NCBI GenBank assembly: GCA_038049695.1
Contig: CP142458.1
Coordinates: 62,405,501 to 62,469,500 of the forward strand
Source of the DNA: Cinnamomum chago
Taxonomy: Eukaryota > Streptophyta > Magnoliopsida > Laurales > Lauraceae
Direction of reading: 5' to 3'
Length of the DNA: 64,000 bases
The first letter of the stretch is position 1; each line of letters starts with the position of its first letter. A program made the position numbers and the translations under genes. The notes under the pieces are model-generated. The model was not told where the DNA came from, did not search any database, and saw nothing but the letters and a program-made list of their open reading frames with translations. Below are positions 1 through 10,611 of the stretch, in pieces.

Positions 1-500
1 CCATATTTGAGATTTTCACTTAATAATATTGAGAAAGCCATGTGCGATACAGAATTAAGTCCTGCATATAAATTGACTTATAAGCTAAAACTAATATCTT
101 AAATAAATAGCAATTAATAATAAAGCTAAGGCACACCAAAAATTAGTTTAGCTCACATCAAATACTAATTTTATTCAATAACCCAAAAGGCACACACAAA
201 ATTAAAGAGAATTTAGAAATTAATATGGAATTGCCGTAGAGAAGAAAATGCTCTAATAGACAATGTGCTTCTGATATAAAAACTTGAAAATTCTTTCTCT
301 TGAAAGGTAGAAAACAGCTGGTGCAGTTGAGACCTATTTTCAAGTTTTTTTTAGCTTTAATTGATCCACAACTAGCCCCATCAGCAATTGAAATTGGGAC
401 CCAGTTAATACATCTCAAATCCTTTCTCTTTAAAGTGGTACAGGTTGGGAAAAAAAATCCAATTATGACCTTAGGAGAAGCCGCATAATCTTTTAGGGAC
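1..500. other. AT-rich intergenic sequence, no gene seen
   Basis: No ORF with recognisable similarity and no clear repeat was seen here. The small ORFs at 158-418 and 300-488 lie over one another on opposite strands and resemble no family I know. Confidence 0.5.
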
Positions 501-1231
501 CCATTTGTGAATGTTTCTCTTCAATGTGTGTTTCCAAAGACACATATGTGTCTTTTCAATAAAATGTGCCCCTTCTTGGGGCCCATTTGTGAATTTGTCA
601 TTTTAAAAATACATATGTGCCTTTTCAATAAAATGTGTCTCTTGGACCCATTTGTGTGGATGTGACACAATTCAAAGGGATGCCTTCCAATTCTATAAAT
701 TAAGGTTAATTTCAAAGTCTTATTTAGTATTCAAAAGTGTAGAAATGCATATGACTCCTATGTTTTTAAGATGAAACGTGTATGCTGAGGTGGATTAAGG
801 GAAGAAATGTTTGATTTTCATAAATTTTTGGTTAATTTAATTTTTTTTATTTTGTTATAAATGGATTTAGAATAAAGAGATATTAATTTTAATATATTAT
901 TCAGGTTGCACGAGACTTAACCTGAGCATCGCACAAGGGCTTCATCCTAGTTTAAATTAGAAAAAAAAAAAAAAAAAAACCTAACTCATCTTGAAATGAC
1001 TCATTAAACGGATGTGTCTAATTTCTTTTCTCACCATCCAACCTCCTCTTTATGTCTCTCTTCTTTCTTAATCTCCTCCTCCTCCTCTTCTTCTTTTCTC
1101 TCTCTCTCCTATTTCTTTTTCTCCATTTTTAATATTTAGTGCATTCTCTTAATCTCAAATATTTGATCATGCTTGCGATCTCTCAATTCAATAATTACAG
1201 AAGGAACTAACTAGCTATGTGAGATTCAACT

Positions 1232-1505
1232 TTTCCTTCAAAGTTGATAAATCATTGCTTCAGAATCGGGGATGCCCTTTTTTACACAATTACAGTGTTC
1301 GACGTAAGATTGACAACTTGGCACGTGCAATCACATCAGACAACCTTTATGCATTTTAGGGATTTTTTTCTTCAAGGTTAAGAAATGACTGTACAAAATT
1401 GGTGATGTCCTTTTTTTCACAATTATAGTGTCCGACGTAAGATTGACAACTTGGAATGTACAATCACAAAAGACAACCTTTTTGCATTTTAGGGCTAGAT
1501 TTTGT
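1232..1505. repeat. Diverged tandem duplication, unit about 140 bp
   Basis: Two copies (about 1232-1365 and 1370-1505) share the ordered blocks cacaattacagtgttcgacg / cacaattatagtgtccgacg, gtaagattgacaacttgg and acaacctttatgcatttta. The copies have several substitutions, so the duplication is not recent. There is no coding signal. Confidence 0.7.
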
Positions 1506-1806
1506 TATTCCATCCTTTTTCTCCTTTTTTTTTTTTTTTTTTTTTTAACTTATCGCCAGTTGGGTTGGGAGGGCAATTCTAAGGATATCAGGGATACCAG
1601 AGCACAGATATTCTAACCAATGAAGTGTTGTTGGAATGCCAGATGTAATAATGTTCATAAAAAATACAATTCAAACAATATTATTGATACAAAAAAAATA
1701 CATCATCATCCATCTTAGTGGATGTCTCAATTTGTGAGGTCTTATATGGTGAATGTTTTCATATAGTGTTTATAGAATCATTTTAATGCCTATGGCATCT
1801 AATGCC

Positions 1807-2137
1807 TTGACTGTTTGGATAAATGAGGAGTGGAGTAAAATGAAGTGGATTTCACATGTGGAGTGGAGTGAGGAGAAGTAGGTTGAAATTAAAGTAGAGT
1901 ACTTCACTTCACTCCATTTGGATGCTTATTTTTTAGTTAAGGCTTGGAGTAGAATCCATTTTTACTCAAGGAAATGGAAGTATTTAGAGTTGAAGTGAAA
2001 TAGAGTATAGGTGGCTTACAACATTACTTCACCTATCGGGTCAGACTCATCCAAACGGGGTAGAGCTGGAATTTTAGACTGTTAAGGCCCATTTAACTTC
2101 ACTCTACTCCATTTTTGGCCTATCCAAACAAGCCCTG
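1807..2137. mobile_element. Putative MITE with imperfect inverted ends
   Basis: The left end reads ctgtttggataaatgagg followed by agtggag. The right end, in reverse complement, reads cttgtttggataggcc followed by atggagtagag. Sequence between is rich in gaagtgga / cttcactcc motifs and non-coding. Size (about 330 bp) and structure fit a MITE. No convincing TSD was found, so the family is left open. Confidence 0.4.
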
Positions 2138-2704
2138 ACACCTTTATTTATAGAAGCTTTCATGAAACTTTAAAAATCATCTTTATTTATAGAGTTGGAA
2201 GGCATCTCTTAGAATTGGTTCACATTCACACACAAATGGGTCCAAGAGACACATTTTATTGAAAATGCACATATGTATTTTTAAAATGATACATTCTAGA
2301 GACTTTCACAAATGGGCCCCCAAAAGGGGCACAATTGATTGAAAAGGCACATATGTGCTTCCACTACTAGAAAAAAAGGTTTTTATATCGGCTAAAAATC
2401 GATATAAAAGACTTATTATATCGGTTATTTACTAAACTTCAAACCGATATAAGTACCCCCGATATAATAGATAACTATAACCGATATAATATGTGTATTA
2501 TTTCATATCGGTTTTTGGACAACTGATGTCTTTTAAACTTGAAATTATAACACATATTACTGTAAAACCGATATAAAAAAAGTGAAACCGATATAAAAAA
2601 TATTTATAATATCGGTTTTTTGGGATTGTATTATATCGTTTGTTCTGTAACCGATTTAATATTATATATGTATTTTTTTTTATAAATAGTCCTTCTAGAA
2701 AGGG

Positions 2705-2870
2705 TCAGGTGACCGGCGGCTAGCCGCCTTTTGCAAGGGGGCTAGCCGCCAGACCCACGGTCAGCTTTCCAGTAAGCATTTTTTTGTCAGGATGATTTTC
2801 TGTGCTTCCTGCGGCTAACCGCCAGTGCACCTGCGGCTAGCCCCCAACTTTTCCTGTGGCTAGCCGTGAG
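2705..2870. repeat. GGCTAGCC motif cluster, left block
   Basis: Four or more copies of the near-palindrome ggctagcc / gcggctagccgcc occur in a GC-rich stretch immediately before the 192-bp array. A matching block follows the array at about 3815-3895. The GC content contrasts sharply with the AT-rich flanks. Confidence 0.75.
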
Positions 2871-2896
2871 CCATCCTGATTTGAATGGCAGAATTT

Positions 2897-3805
2897 GTCT
2901 CCAGTAGAAAATTCATAACTTCCTCTTCTGAACTCGAAACAACATGATTCTTGATCCAAATGAAAGATTTATCAGAGGGCTACAACTTTCATGTTTTGAT
3001 ATTTAACCCAGATTGAATGAAAAGTAGTGTAAAATCACCTTGAAGCTGACTGGTCACAGAAAAACAGCAACCTGAGTGAAGCAGAGTTGTCTCCAGTAGA
3101 AAATTCATAACTTCCTCTTCTGAACTCGAAACAACATGATTCTTGATCCAAAGGAAAGATTTATCAGAGTGGTACAACGTTCATGTTTTGAGATTTAACC
3201 TAGATTGAATGTAAAGTAGTGTAAAATCGCCTTAAAGCTGACTAGTCACAGAAAAACAGCAACCTGAGTGAAGCAGAGTTGTCTCCAGTAGAAAATTCAT
3301 AACTTCCTCTTCTGAACTCGAAACAACATGATTCTTGATCCAAATGAAAGATTTATCAGAGGGATACAACTTTCATGTTTTGAGATTTAACCCAGATTGA
3401 ATGGAAAGTAGTGTAAAATTACCTTAAATCTGACTGGTCACAGAAAAACAGCAACCTGAGTGAAGCAGAGTTGTCTCCAGTAGAAAATTCATAAATTCCT
3501 CTTCTGAACTCGAAACAACATGATTCTTGATCCAAATGAAAGATTTATCAGAGGGCTACAACTTTCATGTTTCGAGATTTAACCCAGATTGAATGGAAAG
3601 TAGTGTAAAATTACCTTGAAGCTGACTGGTCACAGAAAAACAGCAACCTGAGTGAAGCAGAGTTGTCTCCAGTAGAAAATTCATAACTTCCTCTTCTGAA
3701 CTCGAAACAACATGATTCTTGATCCAAATGAAAGATTTATCAGAGGGATACAACTTTCATGTTTTGAGATTTAACCCAGATTAAATGAAAAGTAGTGTAA
3801 AGTCC
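2897..3805. repeat. Tandem array, 192-bp period, about 4.7 copies
   Basis: The block gtctccagtagaaaattcat recurs at 2897, 3089, 3281, 3473 and 3665, exactly 192 bp apart each time, and the last unit is cut short at about 3805. Units differ by only a few substitutions, so the array expanded recently. It lies entirely inside the CACTA element. Short minus-strand ORFs across the units are simply the repeated sequence read in one frame. Confidence 0.95.
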
Positions 3806-3814
3806 ACCTTCAAC

Positions 3815-3895
3815 TTCTGGAGGCTAGCCTCCAACTTGGAGGCGGCTAGCCGAACCAAGTTGGAGGCTAGCCTTCAACTTCTGGCGGCTAGCCGA
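3815..3895. repeat. GGCTAGCC motif cluster, right block
   Basis: Four copies of ggctagcc in the contexts ggaggctagcctccaa and ggcggctagccga occur right after the last 192-bp unit. Together with the left block they bracket the array. Confidence 0.75.
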
Positions 3896-3899
3896 AACA

Positions 3900-4450
3900 A
3901 CAGGGAAAAAACAGCATTGTGAAGAAACGCAGTAGGGAAAAAAAATAGCAGAAACACGACAGGGAAAAAAAATACAGAACAGCAGCAGAGATCGTGAGAA
4001 AACAGAACAAAAAAAAAAAAACAGAGAGAGAGAGAACAGAAAACAGTAGCAGCAGAAGAAAAGGGAAAGAAAGAAACGAAACAAAAAGAAAGGAAAGAAC
4101 GTGGTGTACCTGGCACCTGCACAGCGCCGGAAGAGCAGCTTCTTCCTCTTCGTCGTCGTCGTCTTCTTCTTCTCCGGAGAACGAGAGTGAGCGAGAGAGA
4201 CAGGGAGAGCAGAGAGAGAGTAGAGAAAGCGAGAGTGAGAGAAAAGCAGAGAGAGCGAGAGTGAGAGGAAAGGGGTTTTTGGAGGGAGAGAAGCGCTGGG
4301 AAGAGAGGCGAGAGTGAGGAGAGAAGAGAGCTAGAGTGAGAGGAAAGAAGGAATGATGGAGAAAGAAAGAGAAGGGAGGGAAGGGAAGAAAAAAGAGGGA
4401 AAGAAGGAGGGAAGGAAAAAAAAAGAGGGAAAGAAGGAGTGAGCCCGCAC
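3900..4450. repeat. Purine-rich low-complexity tract inside the CACTA element
   Basis: This is a long run of ga-, gaa- and agg-rich sequence, with a short ttc/gtc trinucleotide patch near 4140-4175. Long ORFs on both strands arise only from this composition (poly-Ser/Leu/Phe on the minus strand, poly-Arg/Glu/Ser on the plus strand) and are not genes. Confidence 0.8.
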
Positions 4451-4578
4451 GGGGGATTAAGGGATTTGAGGTATATAATATCGATTTCATAATAACCGAT
4501 ATAATATCGGTTATATAAAAAACCGATATAGGGCAGTTTTTGCAACCGATATAAAAGCCCTTTTTTCTAGTAGTGTTC

Positions 4579-5130
4579 TAGAAGGATCTATGCTTGGCAG
4601 CCCTCACAAAAAACACTTTATGTTCAGCCACTTCCTTGATACCGATCTGATCTATTCGTGCTCACATGCGAACTCTAAAGAAAAAGGAGAAATATGAAAG
4701 GAGCAAAATATAGCTAAAAAATAAGAAAAAACTCTGAACCTAAAAAAATAACATAGCAATTGAAACAAGAAGATAAGAGAGGAAATTGGGTTCTTGTTAC
4801 CTTTCTTCCTTGCTTGCGTTATCTCTCTCCTGTGCTTCCTTCCTCTTTTTCCTTTTCTTTCCTCCCAAGGTTTTGCTCTCTCCGTGTGAATATGGAATCG
4901 TGCAAGTCTTTGGTTAATATCTCCCTCCCATCCGTTCTTTCCAACTTGGTATACTTGCCCAATTAATTAAAAATAGTTATGTACCAAAAAAATATTATTA
5001 GGAGATCAAGAACGCTTTAAAACCGTTCGTTGGCATAATTGGGTTTTGGCACAGTGTTTTTATTTAGGAACGACTGCAATGTTTTCCTACTTTGGAACGT
5101 TTTATAAATGTGCTGGAAGAATGTTCCTGA
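4579..5130. other. Intergenic or old repeat sequence, no gene seen
   Basis: AT-rich sequence between the small CACTA element and the copia remnant. The 68-aa ORF at 4760-4966 has no recognisable features. Confidence 0.4.
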
Positions 5131-5137
5131 TCAACAT

Positions 5138-5626
5138 ATTTGGTGTAGTCCATTTTGTTGAGGCATTCAGGGAGTAGACAATTGTGATAGAATCTCATTT
5201 TTGGATAAGTATCCTATAAAATCAACAAAGAGATATTCACCTCCTTGATTTGATTGAAGAGCCTTGATACTTTTACCCAATTGTTTTTCTTCTTCCGCTC
5301 GAAACTCTTTGAACTTTTCAAGAGCCTCGGACTTGCGATGCGTCAAATATATATATATATATTTATATATCCGTATTTGGAGTAATCAACTATGAAAGTG
5401 ATGAAGTACTCATAACCACCTTTTGCTTTTACATTCATGGGTCCACACACATTAGTATTAACTAATTCCAATAAATCTTTATATCTATTATTCTTAGAAG
5501 AAAATGGTAATTTCGTGATTTTTCATTTCATACAGAATTCATAGACATACTTTTGTTCTACCATCAATGAAGGCAAGATACCGTCTTTCACTATCCTATC
5601 AAGGTTACTGTGTCCTAGCCTTAAAT
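5138..5626 (-). pseudogene. Copia retrotransposon pol fragment (integrase), 5' side of a split element
   Basis: Read on the minus strand, this encodes a decayed copia integrase region. Recognisable pieces, in order, are an RLGH-type pre-integrase motif at the CACTA junction, a VCGPM-like start of the integrase core, FITFIVDYSKYG, an EKFKEFRAE-like block, and a QGGEYL / STP-MPQQNG block near 5140-5230. A (TA)n expansion at about 5349-5370 disrupts the frame, and several stops are present. Copia integrases insert element cDNA into the host genome; this copy cannot. The RT and RNase H parts expected beyond 5138 are not seen. The rest of the element lies beyond the inserted CACTA at 20050-21320. 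Confidence 0.75.
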
Positions 5627-5639
5627 CACTACAACAATT

Positions 5640-6360
5640 TACATTTTTCCCGGCGCTAAAAAAAACGCCGGCAAAGGTCAGAAATCGCCGGAGAAAACAT
5701 TTACCGGCGTTTTTTATTGCGCCGGCAAAGCGCCGGGAAAAGTACGCCAGTAAAACCTTTTGCCGGCGAAATAAGGAAGCGCCGGCAAAAGTTTACACAT
5801 TACCGGCGAAAAATAACGTCGGGAAAAGTGCCTATTTAGCCGCAAAAAAGTGTTATGTTTAAATAATAAATTTTTAAAAAAGATTTGCCGGCGTTATTTT
5901 CGCCGGTAAAGGGTTATATTTTGAATAATAAATTTTTTAAAATTTTTTGCCGGCGTAAATTTTCGTCGGGAAAAGTGTTACGTTTTAAATAATAAATTTG
6001 TAAAAAAGCTTTGCCGGCGTTACTTTCGCCGGTAAAGGGTGATATTTTAAATAATAAATTTTTTAAAAACTTTTGCCGGCGTTAATTTTCGCAGGGAAAA
6101 GTGTTATGTTTTAAATAATAATTTTTTAAAAAACATTTGCCGGCGTTATTTTCGCCGGTAAAAAGTTTATATTTTAAATAATAAATTTTTATAAATCTTT
6201 GCCGGTGTTATTTTTCGCCGGGAAAACATATTTATTTTTCGTAAATTTTTTTTAGAAAATTTTTTGCCGGCGCATTTTTGCGCCGGGAAAACATGAATAT
6301 AATTTTTAAAAAAAATTTTGCCGCACTTCTTTTAGGTCGGCAAAATATTTATATTTTATT
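5640..6360. repeat. Left subterminal repeat array of the large CACTA
   Basis: About ten spaced copies of tttgccggcgttattttcgc alternate with aaataataaattttttaaaa, at a spacing of roughly 60-65 bp in the middle. In En/Spm elements such subterminal repeats are bound by TNPA and are needed for transposition. The assignment here is by position and repetition. Confidence 0.85.
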
Positions 6361-6479
6361 CAAATTTTTTTCCTATATATAAATGATTACACTGAAGGTC
6401 TCCAATTAAAAAAACATTAATCTAATTAATAAAAATCTATCAACTCAAAAATATACAATAATTGAAAAGGGCGACATCC

Positions 6480-6665
6480 AACCAAAATGAAAATTAATAT
6501 TATCCAATTCGTGTAGAGTTGAGTCGACTGTTAGAGAGGAACAACATTTTGGCTGCAAAAAATCCTGGACATCATTCATGCGTGCACTCTCAACTTCCAT
6601 GTCCGGCTTTTGGGTGTTCTTCTGGTTGGCTTTTTCCTGTAATTGATTCAGAGTATGAATCTTCT
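6480..6665 (-). other. Possible unassigned exon
   Basis: On the minus strand, after a possible 3' splice site (attacag at about 6640), about 40 codons stay open through a block containing QKPDMEVESAR and DVQDFLQPK to a stop near 6500. It may be a last exon of the TNPA-like gene or another captured exon. I recognise no family, and the call rests only on an open frame and a plausible acceptor. Confidence 0.25.
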
Positions 6666-7304
6666 ATTATGAATGGTTTTCCTTACAGCAAATAAGTTAC
6701 CATTTAGAGACAGAGAGAGAGCGCTCCCTCATACATCCTCTGTCCTGATGATAAGTTATTGCCCCTGTTGTGCGTGCGTGAGAGAGAGTCCTCCTAGTCA
6801 GGCATTGCCCTACAAACAAGGAGCATGATAGGAGTAACTTTCTCTAGGATGACTACCATCTGAAAATGGAATACAGTAAGTAAATGAGGCATATATAACA
6901 TGAGTCAATAAAAATGTTGGCATCATAGACTACCAAGATACAGCACCGAAAAAACAATTGTCAAAGATATGAAAAGATTCGTTGGACATGCAAGGCATTG
7001 ATAGACAAGGCTTGTTTTTTAGTTCCTCCTTGTAGCTTTTGTTTATTGCCTTGTTTGCTGCCAGTATTCATCTCTAATATCCACTTCTCTTTCCAAGTTG
7101 TATCCTTTCTTCTTAAATGAATAACATTTATCATTACTGTTTCGGAAAAAAAATGTAGCAGAATAACAGTATGAAAGGAAACAGGCATGGAGTAAAACAA
7201 ATATCAGCCAAATAATAATGAAGACAAATCGTACCATTCAAGAATAATGATGATGATCAGTATGACACATATGATCCAATTGAGGTTAGTAGGTCACAGC
7301 ATAC

Positions 7305-7539
7305 CTATAAGCTTGTAATAAGCTCTATACATGACTGATGTTCCATCGATGAGCATAACTCGACCACCCAAAGAATTAGAATCATTAACCCCTTTTTTAG
7401 ACTGGGAAGAATCAGCAGGCATGTCTTGGAGCATTGTTCTTTCAGCTTCAGAAGACATTCCCAAAGTACTTTGAGAGATTGCAGCACGACCAAGTTCTGA
7501 GAAATTTGACTCCAAACCACTTGACAATTTACAATAACC
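7305..7539 (-). pseudogene. Captured exon of a 5'-3' exonuclease-like (Pol I N-terminal type) plant gene
   Basis: This single exon-like block is bounded on the minus strand by a good acceptor (ccgttcag at 7540) and donor (gtatgctg from 7304). Its 78 codons end in GGRVMLIDGTSVMYRAYYKL. That resembles the start of the 5'-3' exonuclease domain of DNA polymerase I-like plant proteins, where MLIDG holds the first metal-binding Asp and YRAYY follows. The rest of such a gene is absent: no second exonuclease exon was seen within the element. It lies inside the CACTA element in the same orientation as the transposase genes, so it looks like a captured host fragment. The match is from memory of the motif; the splice borders are inference. 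Confidence 0.65.
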
Positions 7540-8903
7540 CTGAACGGTAGACACTAACTTAAATGTGTATCATAAAGTAAAAGGCACAACAACAAATTGA
7601 CAAGTGTCATGTATTTTTAATGTTAAAGCATGTTGCACGCTTAAATATGCATTACACGCCCAAGCATGGAGTTAACCAAAACAATTATTCCAAACCATGC
7701 AGCATTCTCAAGTGACACTTAAATAATGGCAAAAAGAGATCCTCAATCAACTTTAAATTCCACTAATAGCTGTAAGGAACCTTCTTTTTCTTTTTTAATG
7801 GTAGCTGTAAGGAACCATATCTACAATTTAAGGCATTTTGAAAATTTTAAGTTTAAGATGTATTCCACCTTTCATTTTATTTTTGTAAAATGAAATGCTG
7901 AGCAAGAGTATTTTCATCATCCTTCATGTGGTTAGGGGATGCATTTCATGATCAAACTACGAGCTACTTTAAAGTTACCACATGAACTTAATAAGCATTA
8001 GATGGACTTGAGACTCTTGGCCTGGACTTAAATATAAAATAAACTAACAAAAGATGGAGGATTGGTTACCTAGGAATTAAATGAGATATGTGAATTGCCA
8101 ACAAAAAGAAAAATGAGATTTAAGAGTTATTGCATCAATGCTGCTAGCAAGAGTGAGAGAGAGAGGAGGTGTGGTTGGGGGATGCATACCAATCACAGAA
8201 GATGGGGATGGAAAGATCTTCATGTGGACAGGGATGATCCAAAAAAAAAAAACAGACTGATAGGATGATCATGACAATTGATATTAGGGAGCAATAATCT
8301 TAAACAATTCAATCCAATGGTGAATAACAGTTGAATCTGAATCAATTTGAGACCTCTACCAATTCAAGAAGAGTATGTGCATGTGGAGTTTTCATTGTTC
8401 ATAGGCAGATTTGGTCTCTAGATAATTTGCCTATATGTGTGACTGACCTTCAGACTTCAGTCCAATAGTAAGTATTCTCTTTTATCATGATATTAGAGAC
8501 AACTAGACAAGTAATTTAGCAGTGATGCAGGTGCTTATACAGAACCACTTGTCAGTTGTCACGCGTGATTGAGACCCACACCTTTGTGTATTCTCCTCCA
8601 AATTTTGGCTCTAAATTCCCATATTTGTAGTGGTTCCTGTCTTCATACTGGTCTTGTGGCCTTATGGGTTATCTCCACATGTCCAGATCTCTTCAAAGAA
8701 TCCCCATGATACCAACTTGTAAAATTACTTTAAGAAATTTAAACTCTTATCTGGCTCATCTAATTCTTCAATTTAGTTCTATGAATTATGATGGCATCTC
8801 AGTACTTTAGAAGCAAAAGTTCTCATATGCAGTGGAGGAAATATTACCAGATGATAAAATTTCATTGATAAAAAAATTACACTGAACAAATGGAAAAATG
8901 CTA

Positions 8904-9415
8904 TCATCGTAGAGGAAAACCTTCCTCAAGGCATTGTGTCTTTATGTCTTGCATGAGGCGCTGAAGAAGGGAGGGACGGTTTGTAACAATGGCATCTACA
9001 CGTTCAAACAGCATCTTCTGCAATGAGTCATCATCATCTACAGTCCATGCATAAACTTTCTTGCCCCTCATGCTAGCAACAAATTCCATTAAAAGTTATA
9101 CAATTTTGAGCTTATGCATGTGCAGCATGTGTGCAGCTATATACAAGCACCATATGCCTTTTCATTAAATCATCCAGGTGGGTGACTTTATCCTATGCTA
9201 TACTTCAGAAATGAAAGGGTGGTTCAGAAAGCATGAGTATAGACTACATACACATAGACCAATGATCATAGCATGCATGGCAACAAAAGAAATGTAGAAA
9301 GATGATACTTTCTGATGATAAACGAAGGTCATACCTGTGCAACATTGTCATGAGTTTATCATCAATCAGAGGATAGTAGACGCCCACAACTTCCGCACCT
9401 CTCATATGCAATAAA
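8904..9415 (-). pseudogene. Captured 3' exons of a glycerophosphodiester phosphodiesterase (GDPD)-like gene
   Basis: Two exon-like blocks on the minus strand, about 9415-9335 and 9072-8904, have consensus splice borders (donor gtatgacc after 9335; acceptor gttgctag before 9072) and join in frame. The first contains MRGAEVVGVYYPLIDDKLM. The second contains RGKKVYAWTVDDDDSLQKM and FERVDAIVTNRP, and ends in a stop codon after GFPLR. G-x-K-V-x-x-WTVD followed by G/V-D-x-I-x-T-(N/R)-P is the C-terminal signature of GDPD TIM-barrel enzymes, which hydrolyse glycerophosphodiesters to glycerol-3-phosphate and an alcohol. The N-terminal catalytic half is missing, so no enzyme can be made. Location inside the CACTA element suggests capture. 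Confidence 0.65.
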
Positions 9416-9828
9416 CTGCTACATCAACTGCTACAAGTGGTTTTCCATCCACCATAAACAAATGAAATGAGAATATTAATAAGGATTCATATTAATATTC
9501 AAGTATCCTTACAACATTAAAAGCACCTTACTAGGTCCATTGTAAAATAAAACAAACATGATAACATTCCACTCTGTAACAACATTCAAAACATTGAAAC
9601 TCTGAGTTCTGTTGGCTGCATCTTTTCCACATGGAATCACACACCCAAAAATCTTCTTCACTTTTCATTCAAACCTGCAAAAAAAAAAAGAGCAAGTTCC
9701 ACAATGTAACAAGATCGACAGGGAGTTAAAGAAGGGACTCTGTTTTAAGTGTCAAATAACTAAAGAGAAAAAATTAAACAATTGCTTCATAGTAGTTAAA
9801 TATAAACTTCTTCCCAACCTGTTTTAGG

Positions 9829-10364
9829 TAGGGCTGCCCAACCGGAAATCCGGTCCGGTTTTTGGACCGGAATCCGGTCGGACCGGATTTCCGGTCCGGC
9901 TTAAATGAGAGGACCGGACCGGACCACTTATAAGTGGTCCGGTCCGGTCCGGTCCGGTCCAAAACGGTCCGGTCTGGACCACTTAAGTGGTCCGGACCGG
10001 TTTCATTAGTTTTTTTTTTTTTTTTTAAGTTTTTTTTTTTTTTTTTCATTTTCAGCCAATTTCCTGCCTCTTTTTCCAAATGTAAGAAACTAGATCTTCG
10101 ATTTCACTATGGTATTTGACTTGAGAATTTTTTATACTTAAAGTTTTGTATTAAAAAAATTAAAAAATATATATATTATTAATCCGGTCCGGTCCGGTCC
10201 AGACCGGTTTTTAAAAGGTCCGGACCGGACCGGACCGGATATAACCGGTTTTTCAAAACCGGTCCGGTCCGGTCCGGATTTGTGGTCTTGGACCACAAAT
10301 CCGGTCCGGTCCGGTCCGGTTTTCCGGTCCGGTCCGGTCTGCGGTCCGGTTTTGTGCAGCCCTA
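9829..10364. mobile_element. hAT-type MITE with perfect 8-bp TSD
   Basis: The element begins TAGGGCTGCCCAACCGG and ends CCGGTTTTGTGCAGCCCTA, which are complementary ends. It is flanked by the exact duplication GTTTTAGG (9821-9828 and 10365-10372). The interior is dominated by ggtccggtcc / ggaccggacc arrays in both orientations plus T-rich runs, and has no transposase. An 8-bp TSD with these ends fits the hAT superfamily. It is inserted in the large CACTA element and is therefore younger than it. Confidence 0.92.
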
Positions 10365-10611
10365 GTTTTAGGTGTCAAATAACTTAAGTGAAAAAATTAA
10401 ACAACATCCATTAAAGTGGTACATAATCTATAAACCCATGTCCAATTGGTTTTGAAGGGACTCTTTTCCAAGCACAAATCAAATGGCAATTATAGAAGAC
10501 CTGAATTAGATCAATCTGTCACAAATTCCATGCCTTGAACACTTTTTGTGCACTCTATATGTATAGCTCCCTATATTCTTATCTACATTTATCCTTAATT
10601 AGAGATAGTAA

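Larger units (their letters stand above)
525..2361. mobile_element. Long terminal-inverted-repeat DNA element (arms about 190 bp)
   Basis: The stretch at about 525-715 is repeated in reverse complement at about 2150-2360. Both arms share blocks such as acacatatgtg, ttttcaataaaatgtg, cccatttgtg and gatgccttccaa in the same order, with roughly 85 percent identity by eye. The 1.4-kb interior has no transposase ORF. Long arms with a non-coding interior are typical of Mutator-like or foldback elements, but no target-site duplication can be shown because a CACTA element is inserted at the outer edge of the right arm (2362). Class assignment is inference; the inverted arms are directly visible. Confidence 0.6.
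2362..4575. mobile_element. Non-autonomous CACTA (En/Spm) element, TSD TTC
   Basis: The element opens with CACTACTAGAAAAAA and closes with its complement ending TTTTTTCTAGTAGTG. It is flanked by an exact 3-bp duplication, TTC at 2359-2361 and 4576-4578, as expected for CACTA transposition. Subterminal copies of the motif accgatata / tatatcggtt crowd both ends (about 2380-2660 and 4480-4560), matching the transposase-binding arrays known in this superfamily. Inside are a 192-bp tandem array, GGCTAGCC-rich blocks and a long purine tract, but no transposase. It therefore needs a transposase from elsewhere. The insertion lies in the right arm of the long-TIR element, so it is the younger of the two. 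Confidence 0.93.

Noticed and set aside
918..953. Possible Helitron 3' end (gcacaagggcttcatcctag)
   Set aside because: The hairpin is weak and no matching 5' TC end or Rep/Hel ORF was found.
2897..3805. Regular direct repeats considered as a CRISPR-like array
   Set aside because: Units are contiguous 192-bp repeats without unique spacers, and the genome is a plant.
3874..4545. 200- and 223-aa minus-strand ORFs
   Set aside because: Composition artefacts of the purine-rich tract in the small CACTA: runs of Ser, Leu, Phe and Arg with no domain. The opposite strand is open too.
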